Shown piece by piece: positions 1 to 5,069 of a stretch of DNA of 5,069 bases. The notes beneath the pieces were generated by a model. The model was not told where the DNA came from, did no database searches, and saw only the letters and a list, made by a program, of their open reading frames with translations. The translations under genes were made by a program, and so were the position numbers. Each line of letters starts with the position of its first letter. Position 1 is the stretch's first letter. Source of the stretch: a bacterium (GTDB lineage Bacteria > Eremiobacterota > Eremiobacteria > Baltobacterales > Baltobacteraceae); the NCBI GenBank assembly GCA_021782295.1, contig JAJXVC010000147.1, positions 1-5,069 of the forward strand. Reading direction: 5' to 3'.

Positions 1-2271
1 GAGAATCGTGCCGTCGGCAGCCAACGGCGTGTTGGCCTGGCCGATGATGAACTCTTCTTCGACGTCGGCGGTGAAATAGCGGATCTCATCGGTAACGCGA
101 CCATCGCGAACGATGCGGTACGGCGTTTCGATAAACCCGAGGCTATTGACGCGCCCGTAGGTCGCCAACGAACCGATCAAACCGATGTTCGGACCTTCCG
201 GCGTTTCGATCGGGCAGATACGGCCGTAATGCGAGGTGTGAACGTCGCGCGCTTCAAAGCCGGCGCGTTCGCGCGAGAGCCCGCCGGGCCCGAGCGCGGA
301 GAGGCGTCGCTTGTGCGTGAGCTCCGCGAGCGAATTCGTCTGATCCATGAACTGCGAGAGTTGGCTCGATCCGAAGAATTCTTTGATCGCGGCGACGACC
401 GGCCGAATGTTGATGAGCGCCTGCGGCGTCACCGATTCGATCTCTTGCGTCGTCATGCGCTCGCGCACGACGCGTTCGAGACGCTGCAAGCCGACGCGGA
501 ACTGATTCTGCAGCAGCTCGCCGACGGTGTTGACGCGGCGGTTTCCTAAGTGATCGACGTCATCGGGTGAGATATCGCGCACCGCGACGCGGCAGAGCCG
601 GCGCACGATGGCGATAAAGTCCGCGCGTGTCAGTCCCGGCGCGCCTTCCGGTCGATAGCTGAACGGTCCGAACTCGTCAACCTCAAATTCGCTGCGATCC
701 CCTTCGACGGTGAGCAGCGACAGGTTGAGCCCCTTCTTCTCGCTCTTCGCACGTATGCGCGAATCTTTCTCCGGGTTAAGAATACGATAGTGCAGCTTCG
801 AGGTGACCTTGAAGCGTCCGACCTTCCCGAGTTCGCATTTATTTTCATCGAACAAGAGGGTGCGGATCAGTTTCTCGGCATCCTCATGCGAAGTGAACGG
901 CTCGCCGTAGCGCAACGCACCGTAGACGGCCTCGAGCGCCGTTTCGCGATTGACCGTATCGCCGTCTTCGATGAGCGTATTGAGGATAAGGTTATCCGGG
1001 CTTGCATCGGGGAAGAGGCGATCGAAGAGTTCGCGCAGTTCGGCAGCGCGATCGCTCGTCTGTTGCTTCTTCTTTAAGCCGCGCGGCCCGCGCCCGATCG
1101 GGCGCGGGGTTCCGTCGTCGACGCGACGGCGCGGATAGGTTCCCGAGAAGAGTTTGAGGATCGCTTCGTCGGAGTTCCAAACGCAATTGCGGTGATAGAG
1201 CGCACTGAGTTTCGCTGCGGCGGCTTCGCGCTTGCTCTTATCGCCGAGATCGACCACCAAGTCAAACGCGTCTCCGCGTGCGATGCGGTTGGGGAAGAGC
1301 GTCGAAAAAACGTCGCGCACCTGTCGCTCGTGCTGGGACTGCGGCCGCGGAAGTTCGATGGCATCGCTCGCGGCGTTTGCCTGGCGCCCGATCCCTTTCC
1401 ACGGAAACATATCGGCGCATGCGCGGAGTACTTTTTCGATGTACGTGCGCGTCAGGCCGTCGTCGTCGTATGCCGATGCGGGTGCATCGTCGAGCGGGAA
1501 ATGCTCCGGCGAAGAGACGGCGCGAAGAAACGCGATCATCGATACCGCGCGGCTCTTATCGAACGACACGTTGATCGAACCGAACCGGTCGCCTTCGTCG
1601 CTGGCACCGGCAAAAAACTTCACCCAAGCACCGCGTTTGGGAATAATCTTCGCGGTGTAGCCCTTGCCCTCGGCGGGCTTGGCTTTCTCGACCAGGAAGC
1701 CGGGCGAGCGAACGAGCTGACTCACGATCACGCGCTCCGCGCCGTTGATCATGAAGGTGCCCTTGTCGGTCATGAGCGGGAAATCACCCATGAAAATCTC
1801 TTGGTCGGGAATACCCTTGATTTCGCCGGATTCGGCGGTGATGAGACGCACGCGCACGCGCAGCGGCGCGCTATAGGTCATATCCCGCTCGCGGCACTCT
1901 TCGATCGAAAACTTCGGTTCGCCGAGCGAATGCTCGCCGAACATCAGGATCAGATTGCCGGTAAAATCTTTGATCGGCGAGATCGCGGCGAATGCCTCGG
2001 CAAGTCCCTCGGTCTTAAACCATTCGAAACTCGCCTTCTGCAGTTCGATCAAGTTCGGGAGTTCGAGGACGTGCGGAATCTTCGAGAAGGAGTGCCGCGA
2101 GCGTTTCGGCCCCGGATCGACCGGAACTTCGACGGTAAAGGCGCCGGTCGGCATCGGAAAATGCGAAGCCATAGGGGTACTCTTCCCCTCGACTCCACTG
2201 CGTTTTCCCTTCGCCTTCGTCCCCCCGCTGCTCGTCGTGGTTGCGGATTTCGCTGCCTTCGTCGTCGCCAT
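1..2271 (-). CDS. rpoB: DNA-directed RNA polymerase subunit beta, N-terminal 757 residues (gene continues past the left edge)
   Basis: This is the beta subunit of RNA polymerase, which forms one side of the active-site cleft with beta'. Reading the minus strand from ATG 2271 gives 757 uninterrupted codons to base 1, with no stop. Recognisable blocks in order are: VLELPNLIE (68-76, protrusion); the NGAERV...SQLVRSPG block (176-191); IIPKRGAW (209-216, lobe); [13 protein letters not shown] (573-579); the rifampicin region [11 protein letters not shown]...[13 protein letters not shown] (634-662); and then [14 protein letters not shown] (fork region and start of the beta external domain). The downstream catalytic lysines are outside the window. 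Numbering runs 127 residues ahead of E. coli at the rifampicin region. The causes are a basic 33-residue N-terminal extension and a large lobe insertion (about residues 253-408). The start is uncertain: ATG 2271 has only a weak GAGAG five bases upstream, an in-frame GTG at 2313 sits behind GGAGGA, and Met34 (2172) is where homology-like sequence begins. rpoB follows trpG rather than rplL. Confidence 0.97.
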   Translation of the reverse strand, partial: MATTKAAKSATTTSSGGTKAKGKRSGVEGKSTPMASHFPMPTGAFTVEVPVDPGPKRSRHSFSKIPHVLELPNLIELQKASFEWFKTEGLAEAFAAISPIKDFTGNLILMFGEHSLGEPKFSIEECRERDMTYSAPLRVRVRLITAESGEIKGIPDQEIFMGDFPLMTDKGTFMINGAERVIVSQLVRSPGFLVEKAKPAEGKGYTAKIIPKRGAWVKFFAGASDEGDRFGSINVSFDKSRAVSMIAFLRAVSSPEHFPLDDAPASAYDDDGLTRTYIEKVLRACADMFPWKGIGRQANAASDAIELPRPQSQHERQVRDVFSTLFPNRIARGDAFDLVVDLGDKSKREAAAAKLSALYHRNCVWNSDEAILKLFSGTYPRRRVDDGTPRPIGRGPRGLKKKQQTSDRAAELRELFDRLFPDASPDNLILNTLIEDGDTVNRETALEAVYGALRYGEPFTSHEDAEKLIRTLLFDENKCELGKVGRFKVTSKLHYRILNPEKDSRIRAKSEKKGLNLSLLTVEGDRSEFEVDEFGPFSYRPEGAPGLTRADFIAIVRRLCRVAVRDISPDDVDHLGNRRVNTVGELLQNQFRVGLQRLERVVRERMTTQEIESVTPQALINIRPVVAAIKEFFGSSQLSQFMDQTNSLAELTHKRRLSALGPGGLSRERAGFEARDVHTSHYGRICPIETPEGPNIGLIGSLATYGRVNSLGFIETPYRIVRDGRVTDEIRYFTADVEEEFIIGQANTPLAADGTIL
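292..372 (-). other. rpoB: Rifampicin-resistance-determining region of rpoB
   Basis: Residues 634-660 correspond to E. coli beta 507-533, which lines the rifampicin pocket beside the active site. The main resistance positions carry the sensitive-type residues: Q640 (E. coli 513), D643 (516), H653 (526), R656 (529) and S658 (531). The stretch [10 protein letters not shown] has Thr and Ala at E. coli positions 518 and 522, as I recall for Bacillus subtilis RpoB. It also has Ser647 where Pro520 is usual. From the sequence I infer a rifampicin-sensitive enzyme, with the effect of Ser647 unknown. Confidence 0.9.
979..1515 (-). other. Lineage-specific insertion in the RpoB lobe, at the SI1 site
   Basis: Between FLRAV (248-252) and [11 protein letters not shown] (431-441) there are 179 residues. 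The equivalent stretch in compact RpoB proteins such as that of B. subtilis is about 20 residues, and the native part here is probably residues 409-431. E. coli carries its unrelated-looking SI1 insertion at this position. The insert begins with an acidic segment (LDDAP...YDDDG). It continues with a helix-like stretch ending in MFPWK (288-292) and a segment [14 protein letters not shown] (315-328). A basic Gly/Arg/Lys linker (381-402) then ends in KKK before the native lobe sequence resumes. No stop or frame change interrupts it, so it is part of the protein. Its function is unknown. In other bacteria such insertions are surface-exposed and can contact transcription factors or DNA. Confidence 0.75.
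1078..1108. repeat. Perfect 22-bp palindrome with an adjoining 10-bp palindrome, inside rpoB
   Basis: Bases 1087-1108 are a perfect palindrome with the 11-base arm CCCGCGCCCGA followed by its complement. Directly beside it, bases 1078-1087 (GCCGCGCGGC) form a second palindrome sharing one base. In the rpoB mRNA the longer one could fold as a 9-bp all-GC stem with a GAUC loop. It lies in the codons for the basic linker of the lobe insertion (about residues 389-399). A palindrome this long is unlikely by chance even in GC-rich DNA, although the repeated Gly/Arg/Pro codons make it easier. It is not followed by a T tract in the rpoB sense, so it is not an intrinsic terminator. Confidence 0.8.
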
Positions 2272-2310
2272 TCGTTCTCTCTTTGTTACCTTGTCCAGAC
2301 AGGGGTAGGG

Positions 2311-2322
2311 CACGTGTCCTCC
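2311..2322 (-). promoter_or_regulatory. Strong Shine-Dalgarno GGAGGA next to an alternative in-frame GTG start of rpoB
   Basis: On the minus strand GGAGGA (2322-2317) is followed by CAC and then GTG (2313-2311). The GTG is in frame with rpoB and would add 14 residues beginning (M)[13 protein letters not shown] before the ATG at 2271. The purine block is the best ribosome-binding match in the leader, but its spacing to GTG is short (3-4 bases) and the added residues resemble no known RpoB N-terminus. ATG 2271 instead has AAAGAGAG with a five-base gap. I kept ATG 2271 as the start and treat this site as a real competitor. Confidence 0.4.
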
Positions 2323-2418
2323 GCGAATATTGCGCAACATCAAAGCACGAGCTGATCCGGCCGGTCGGATGGGCTCGCGCTATCTCTGTGGCTTACGCGC
2401 CGAAGGGCATAGGCGATT

Positions 2419-2447
2419 AACGTATCAAAGGACGCCAAAGGAGTCAA
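2419..2447 (-). promoter_or_regulatory. Predicted sigma-70-type promoter for rpoB
   Basis: On the minus strand TTGACT (2447-2442, five of six matches to the -35 consensus) is followed by exactly 17 bases and TACGTT (2424-2419). TG one base upstream makes the latter an extended -10 element (TGaTACGTT). Transcription would begin near 2411-2413, leaving a leader of about 140 bases before ATG 2271. The -35 begins only 19 bases after the trpG stop codon, so rpoB appears to have its own promoter at the end of the upstream operon. The rest of the 2272-2466 spacer shows a small GC-rich inverted repeat (2355-2370) and no gene. Confidence 0.65.
2426..2442 (-). repeat. Tandem 7-base direct repeat TCCTTTG, 10-base period, in and beside the rpoB promoter spacer
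   Basis: TCCTTTG occurs at 2442-2436 and again at 2432-2426 on the minus strand, separated by GCG. The first copy includes the last base of the -35 and the second abuts the TG of the extended -10. A 10-base period puts both copies on the same face of the helix, which would suit a regulator bound between the promoter elements. The repeat is short and could be chance. Confidence 0.5.
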
Positions 2448-2466
2448 GGCCCCCCACGGCGACGTC

Positions 2467-3045
2467 CTAGGTCGCAGCGAGGCGTAGAAAGCTCGCGACG
2501 AGCGGCTCACCGCACTCGCTGAGCACCGATTCCGGGTGAAACTGGAGCCCGAAGCAGCGCTTGCCGGCTACCGCGATCCCCTGAACGACCCCGTCGGAGC
2601 TGCGCGCATGAATCTCGATCGACTCCGGCAACGAGCGCTCCTCGAGCGCCAGTGAATGGTAGCGGGTCGCCTGAAAAGGGTTCGGAAGGTCGGTGAAGAG
2701 CCCGCGCCCTTCGTGAAAGATCGCATCGCTCTTGCCGTGCATCGGTCGCGGCGCATGGATCACCCTCGCTCCGAGCGTCTCGCCGATCGCCTGCTGCCCG
2801 AGGCAGATCCCCAACGTCGGGAGATCGCGTTCGAGCGCTGCAGCGATGAGGCGCGCCAGCATCGGCGTATCGCTCGGCCGCCCCGGCCCCGGACCGATCG
2901 CCATGCCGTCGACCTCGGCGAGCGTAGCAACCGTGAGGTGCGGATCGTCGGCATGCATGAAGCGCACGCTTGCATCCTGCGACGCGAGTAGATGCACCAC
3001 GTTATACGAAAACGAGTCGTAGTTATCGACGAAGAGCAGCTTCAT
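2467..3045 (-). CDS. trpG: Anthranilate synthase component II, glutamine amidotransferase subunit
   Basis: A class I glutamine amidotransferase of 192 residues, the usual length for TrpG/PabA. It hydrolyses glutamine and passes ammonia to the chorismate-binding partner TrpE in the cytoplasm. Visible motifs are the N-terminal VDNYDSFSYN (6-15), the oxyanion-loop GPGPGRPSD (51-59), the nucleophile elbow GICLGQQ with Cys81, HGKSD (103-107), the ATRYHSLA block (126-133) and QFHPES with the catalytic His170 and Glu172. All triad residues are present, so it should be active. The ATG overlaps the trpE stop as ATGA, and GAGGAG lies 11 bases upstream inside trpE, pointing to coupled translation and a matched subunit ratio. 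The stop is TAG at 2469-2467. In many bacteria one such subunit serves both tryptophan and p-aminobenzoate synthesis, so a dual TrpG/PabA role is possible. Confidence 0.93.
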   Translation of the reverse strand: MKLLFVDNYDSFSYNVVHLLASQDASVRFMHADDPHLTVATLAEVDGMAIGPGPGRPSDTPMLARLIAAALERDLPTLGICLGQQAIGETLGARVIHAPRPMHGKSDAIFHEGRGLFTDLPNPFQATRYHSLALEERSLPESIEIHARSSDGVVQGIAVAGKRCFGLQFHPESVLSECGEPLVASFLRLAAT

Positions 3046-4403
3046 CGTGCCGACGGCTCCTCATCGAGGCTCAAGATCTCGCGCGCGATCCGCGTCTTCT
3101 GCAGAATCTCGGCGTACTCCGAAGCGGGCACGCTATCGGCGACGATCCCCGCCGATGCCTGCCACCAAATACGTCCCTCGACGGCGTGAAGACTGCGCAA
3201 CGTGATACACGAATCGAAATCCCCCTCGAAGCTCCAACGCCCCACGCTGCCGGCATAGAAACCGCGCGTCACCGGTTCCCACGCATCGATGAGCTCCATC
3301 GCGCGAATCTTCGGCGTTCCGGTCACGGTCCCGGCGGGAAAGCCCGCAGCGAAGAGATCGAGCGCATCGCAATCGTCGCGCAACTCGCCGACGCAATCCG
3401 ATACGATATGCATCACGTGGCTGTACCGTTCGATCTGCAGCAACTCCTCGACGCGAACGCTCCCAAGCGTACAGACCGATCCGAGATCGTTCCGCCCGAG
3501 ATCGACGAGCATCACGTGTTCGGCGCGCTCCTTCTCGTCGGCGAGCAATTCCGCCGCGATTCGCAGATCGCTCTCGGGGCTTGTCCCGCGCGCACGCGTC
3601 CCCGCAAGCGGCCGGATGCGCGCACGACGGCCATCGAGCCGCACCAGAAACTCCGGCGAAGCGCCGAAGAGCGCCCCGAACGCGGTATCGACGAAGAACA
3701 TGTACGGCGAGGGATTCCGTCGCCGCAGTGCGCGGTAACAGTCGAGCGGGTCCCCCTCGAGCTCGGCGTCAAAGCGAATCCCGAGTTGGAGCTGGTAGAC
3801 ATCGCCGTCTTCGATCGCTCGCTGCGCGCGATCGACCAATCCCAAATATTGCCTCCGATCCATGCTCGCATGCATCGCTCCGCGCGCGCAAAACGCGCCG
3901 GGCAGCGAGGCGCGCGCGGCAAGCAAGCGCGCGATGTACCCTTCGATACGCGCATCGAGCTCTTCATCGGTATCGCCGCAGCACCAAATCGTCAAACCGT
4001 GCGTGTAGTGGTCGAAGATCAACCAGGTGCCGGGAATTGCGGCGATCGCCGCCGGCATCGCCGGAGCGTCGGGAGAACGCGGCTGCAATCGCGCGTTCGC
4101 GCGTGCGGCATCGTACGAGAAGGCGAGAAGCGCTCCGCCGCCGGGCGCCGCATCGGATGAAGGCCGATTCGCATCGACGAACGCTCGGATTTCGTCGTAC
4201 ATCGAGGGTGTACTCGCGAACATCTTCGATGCCCGGTAATCGAAGCCGACGAACGAAAATCGCGAGAGCGTTCCACCGGCATCGACGCTCTCCAACAGGC
4301 AACTCGCACCCGGCTGCGCGAGCGCGCGGTACGCGAGAATCGGCGTGAGGGTATCGGACGCAATCGTGCGCGTCCGAACGCGTGGAGGATGGCTTGGCTG
4401 CAC
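3042..4403 (-). CDS. trpE: Anthranilate synthase component I, chorismate-binding subunit
   Basis: The 453-residue protein belongs to the TrpE/PabB chorismate-enzyme family. It would convert chorismate plus ammonia from TrpG to anthranilate and pyruvate. The N-terminal domain has SDTLTPILAYRAL (16-28) and LLESVD (36-41), the region that binds feedback tryptophan in characterised TrpE. The catalytic domain (about 180-440) shows NPSPYMFF (230-237), SPE (249-251), PLAGTRARG (265-273), KERAEHVMLVDLGRNDLG (291-308), HVMHIVS with His332, AGTVTGTPK (357-365) and GIVADS...EYAE (419-432). By family analogy Glu295 and Glu432 bind magnesium. Ala267 in PLAGT, where PabB often has Lys, and the AGT before TGTPK favour TrpE over PabB. 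Oddities are GTPK for the usual GAPK, QLQLGIRF near 200 for the usual QxxLSQRF, and VGRW for VGY. GTG 4403 is the only start between an in-frame TAA and the first conserved block. It has no clear Shine-Dalgarno, so translation probably depends on the upstream gene. Confidence 0.88.
   Translation of the reverse strand: MQPSHPPRVRTRTIASDTLTPILAYRALAQPGASCLLESVDAGGTLSRFSFVGFDYRASKMFASTPSMYDEIRAFVDANRPSSDAAPGGGALLAFSYDAARANARLQPRSPDAPAMPAAIAAIPGTWLIFDHYTHGLTIWCCGDTDEELDARIEGYIARLLAARASLPGAFCARGAMHASMDRRQYLGLVDRAQRAIEDGDVYQLQLGIRFDAELEGDPLDCYRALRRRNPSPYMFFVDTAFGALFGASPEFLVRLDGRRARIRPLAGTRARGTSPESDLRIAAELLADEKERAEHVMLVDLGRNDLGSVCTLGSVRVEELLQIERYSHVMHIVSDCVGELRDDCDALDLFAAGFPAGTVTGTPKIRAMELIDAWEPVTRGFYAGSVGRWSFEGDFDSCITLRSLHAVEGRIWWQASAGIVADSVPASEYAEILQKTRIAREILSLDEEPSAR
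3057..3062 (-). promoter_or_regulatory. Ribosome-binding site of trpG inside the trpE 3' end
   Basis: GAGGAG on the minus strand encodes the two Glu of the TrpE C-terminus (DEEPSAR) and lies 11 bases before the trpG ATG. The spacing is rather long, which fits a start that relies partly on ribosomes finishing trpE at the overlapping TGA. Confidence 0.55.
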
Positions 4404-4406
4404 GCG

Positions 4407-5057
4407 TTATGGTTTCAGGGTTGGATTTTCTTGCGTGAGACGCGCGGCGAACGCCGGCGGCAACGCATCGAGGATCGCCCCGACATCACTCGCCGACATC
4501 AGCGAGAAAATCTTTGCGTCGTAGGGAACGGGCAAACGCTGCACCACCTTTGCAGCGTTACTCGGATCCATTGCGGCCCATTCGGCGGCGATGCTCCGGT
4601 CCTTGGCGGTCGCCGACCCGGCGGCGGTCGATCCCGTCGTGGAACTCGTGCTGCCGAAGGCACCCGGCGCGGCGCTCGGCTGCACCACAGGGGTCGAAGC
4701 CTTTGCGGCCTTCTGCGCGACCTTTACATCGAGCTGTTGGACGCGCGACTTCAACGCCGCTGCGCTTTTCTGTGCCGAAGCTAACGAACGCTGTGCGTTG
4801 GCGAGTTGCGCCTGAAGCGTGACGATCTCGTGATTGCGCCGCGCGATCAGTTGGTTCTGCGCGGCAAAATGAAAGGGAGCGGTGACGACGGAGAAACGCG
4901 GTCCCAGCGTCTGCCAAACCGGCGAGAGCGGCCCCGAGGTAATCGCTGCGCGCGAGGGCGCCCAGATGAAGGCTCCGACGATGGCCAGAATGGCGACCAG
5001 CGGCAGGATGATCCGACCGACGGGGAAGGGTTTGCGACGCTGGCGTGTGACGATCAC
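4407..5057 (-). CDS. MotE/YlxF-like bitopic membrane protein with coiled coil and MgtE-N/FliG-like C-terminal domain
   Basis: The 216-residue product has a basic N-terminus (RQRRK, 5-9) and one membrane segment (about 14-32, IILPLVAILAIVGAFIW). A predicted coiled coil with regular heptads follows (about 66-116). A flexible linker rich in Ser, Thr, Ala, Gly and Pro spans 117-151. The C-terminal helical module (153-210) includes AAMDPSNAAKVVQRLP and DVGAILDALPPAFAARLT. This layout is that of the MotE/YlxF family, whose genes often sit in flagellar operons after fliJ; MotE is described as a chaperone for periplasmic motor proteins. The positive N-terminus suggests most of the chain lies outside the cytoplasm. 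The start is GTG 5057, nine bases after a weak AGG, but the frame stays open to the window edge and could begin further upstream. The TAA is three bases before trpE and in the same frame. A flagellar role is inferred from domain order only. Confidence 0.75.
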   Translation of the reverse strand: MIVTRQRRKPFPVGRIILPLVAILAIVGAFIWAPSRAAITSGPLSPVWQTLGPRFSVVTAPFHFAAQNQLIARRNHEIVTLQAQLANAQRSLASAQKSAAALKSRVQQLDVKVAQKAAKASTPVVQPSAAPGAFGSTSSTTGSTAAGSATAKDRSIAAEWAAMDPSNAAKVVQRLPVPYDAKIFSLMSASDVGAILDALPPAFAARLTQENPTLKP

Positions 5058-5069
5058 CGAAGTCTGCCT

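Noticed and set aside
630..1364. Short minus-strand frames of 60-100 codons inside rpoB
   Set aside because: They lie out of frame within conserved rpoB coding sequence and encode Arg/Ser-rich products typical of shadow frames.
1192..2355. Long plus-strand open frame (387 codons) opposite rpoB
   Set aside because: It is antisense to an unmistakable rpoB frame, its product is rich in Arg, His and Ala without domain character, and such frames arise from the strong codon bias of the true gene.
2355..2370. GC-rich inverted repeat (ATCCG/CGGAT) in the rpoB leader as a terminator or riboswitch
   Set aside because: The stem is only five base pairs with no T tract after it, and I see no conserved aptamer pattern. 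It is too weak to call.
4039..4052. 14-bp palindrome GCGGCGATCGCCGC in trpE
   Set aside because: It falls in codons for Ala-Ala-Ile repeats and is built from GCGATCGC, a common word at this GC content, so chance is likely.
2970..4348. Long plus-strand open frames (396 and 255 codons) opposite trpE
   Set aside because: The products are Arg-rich low-quality sequence without recognisable motifs, while the minus strand encodes a complete TrpE.
2467..4403. Assignment of the pair as PabB/PabA (aminodeoxychorismate synthase)
   Set aside because: Ala267 in PLAGT, AGT before TGTPK and the LLES tryptophan-site motif favour TrpE. A dual role for the glutaminase subunit is still open.
4404..4440. trp attenuator or leader peptide before trpE
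   Set aside because: trpE begins three bases after the upstream stop, so there is no room for a leader peptide, and no Trp codon run or terminator hairpin is seen.

Overview
The window is a high-GC bacterial chromosome segment. Every gene I can support lies on the minus strand, so the genes read from right to left: a MotE/YlxF-like membrane protein (4407-5057), trpE (3042-4403), trpG (2467-3045), then the first 757 codons of rpoB (1-2271, running off the left edge). Codon use is strongly biased to TCG, GCG, CGC, CTC and ATC. The RpoB rifampicin region reads like that of Bacillus-type (Terrabacteria) RpoB. With a flagellar-type MotE domain alongside, this fits a deep-branching Terrabacteria-like phylum such as Eremiobacterota (WPS-2). 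That placement is a guess from style and needs a phylogeny.

Right part (3042-5057): the MotE-like gene and trpE are separated only by a stop codon, three bases and a GTG start, all in one reading frame. trpE and trpG overlap by ATGA. The three therefore look like a single transcriptional unit with translational coupling. TrpE (chorismate-binding subunit) and TrpG (glutamine amidotransferase subunit) together would make anthranilate from chorismate and glutamine, the first committed step to tryptophan. TrpG might also serve folate synthesis. The MotE-like protein has no obvious link to this and may be the tail of a flagellar cluster lying to the right of the window.

Middle (2272-2466): a 195-base spacer holds a good sigma-70-type promoter for rpoB (TTGACT, 17 bases, extended -10 TGaTACGTT). 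A 7-base direct repeat at 10-base spacing lies in and just beside the promoter spacer. A leader of about 140 bases follows, with a strong Shine-Dalgarno next to an in-frame GTG upstream of the ATG chosen here. No intrinsic terminator separates trpG from rpoB.

Left part (1-2271): rpoB encodes the RNA polymerase beta subunit with the protrusion, lobe and rifampicin-binding regions intact. Three things are unusual. It has a 33-residue low-complexity basic N-terminal extension. It has an insertion of roughly 155 residues in the lobe, at the site where E. coli carries SI1, and part of this insertion resembles a diverged copy of the native segment that follows it. A perfect 22-bp palindrome lies in the DNA coding for the basic linker of that insertion. 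The gene is also detached from the usual upstream rplJ-rplL neighbours. I see no mobile element, CRISPR array, tRNA or rRNA. The best leads are the RpoB architecture and the rpoB promoter and leader.
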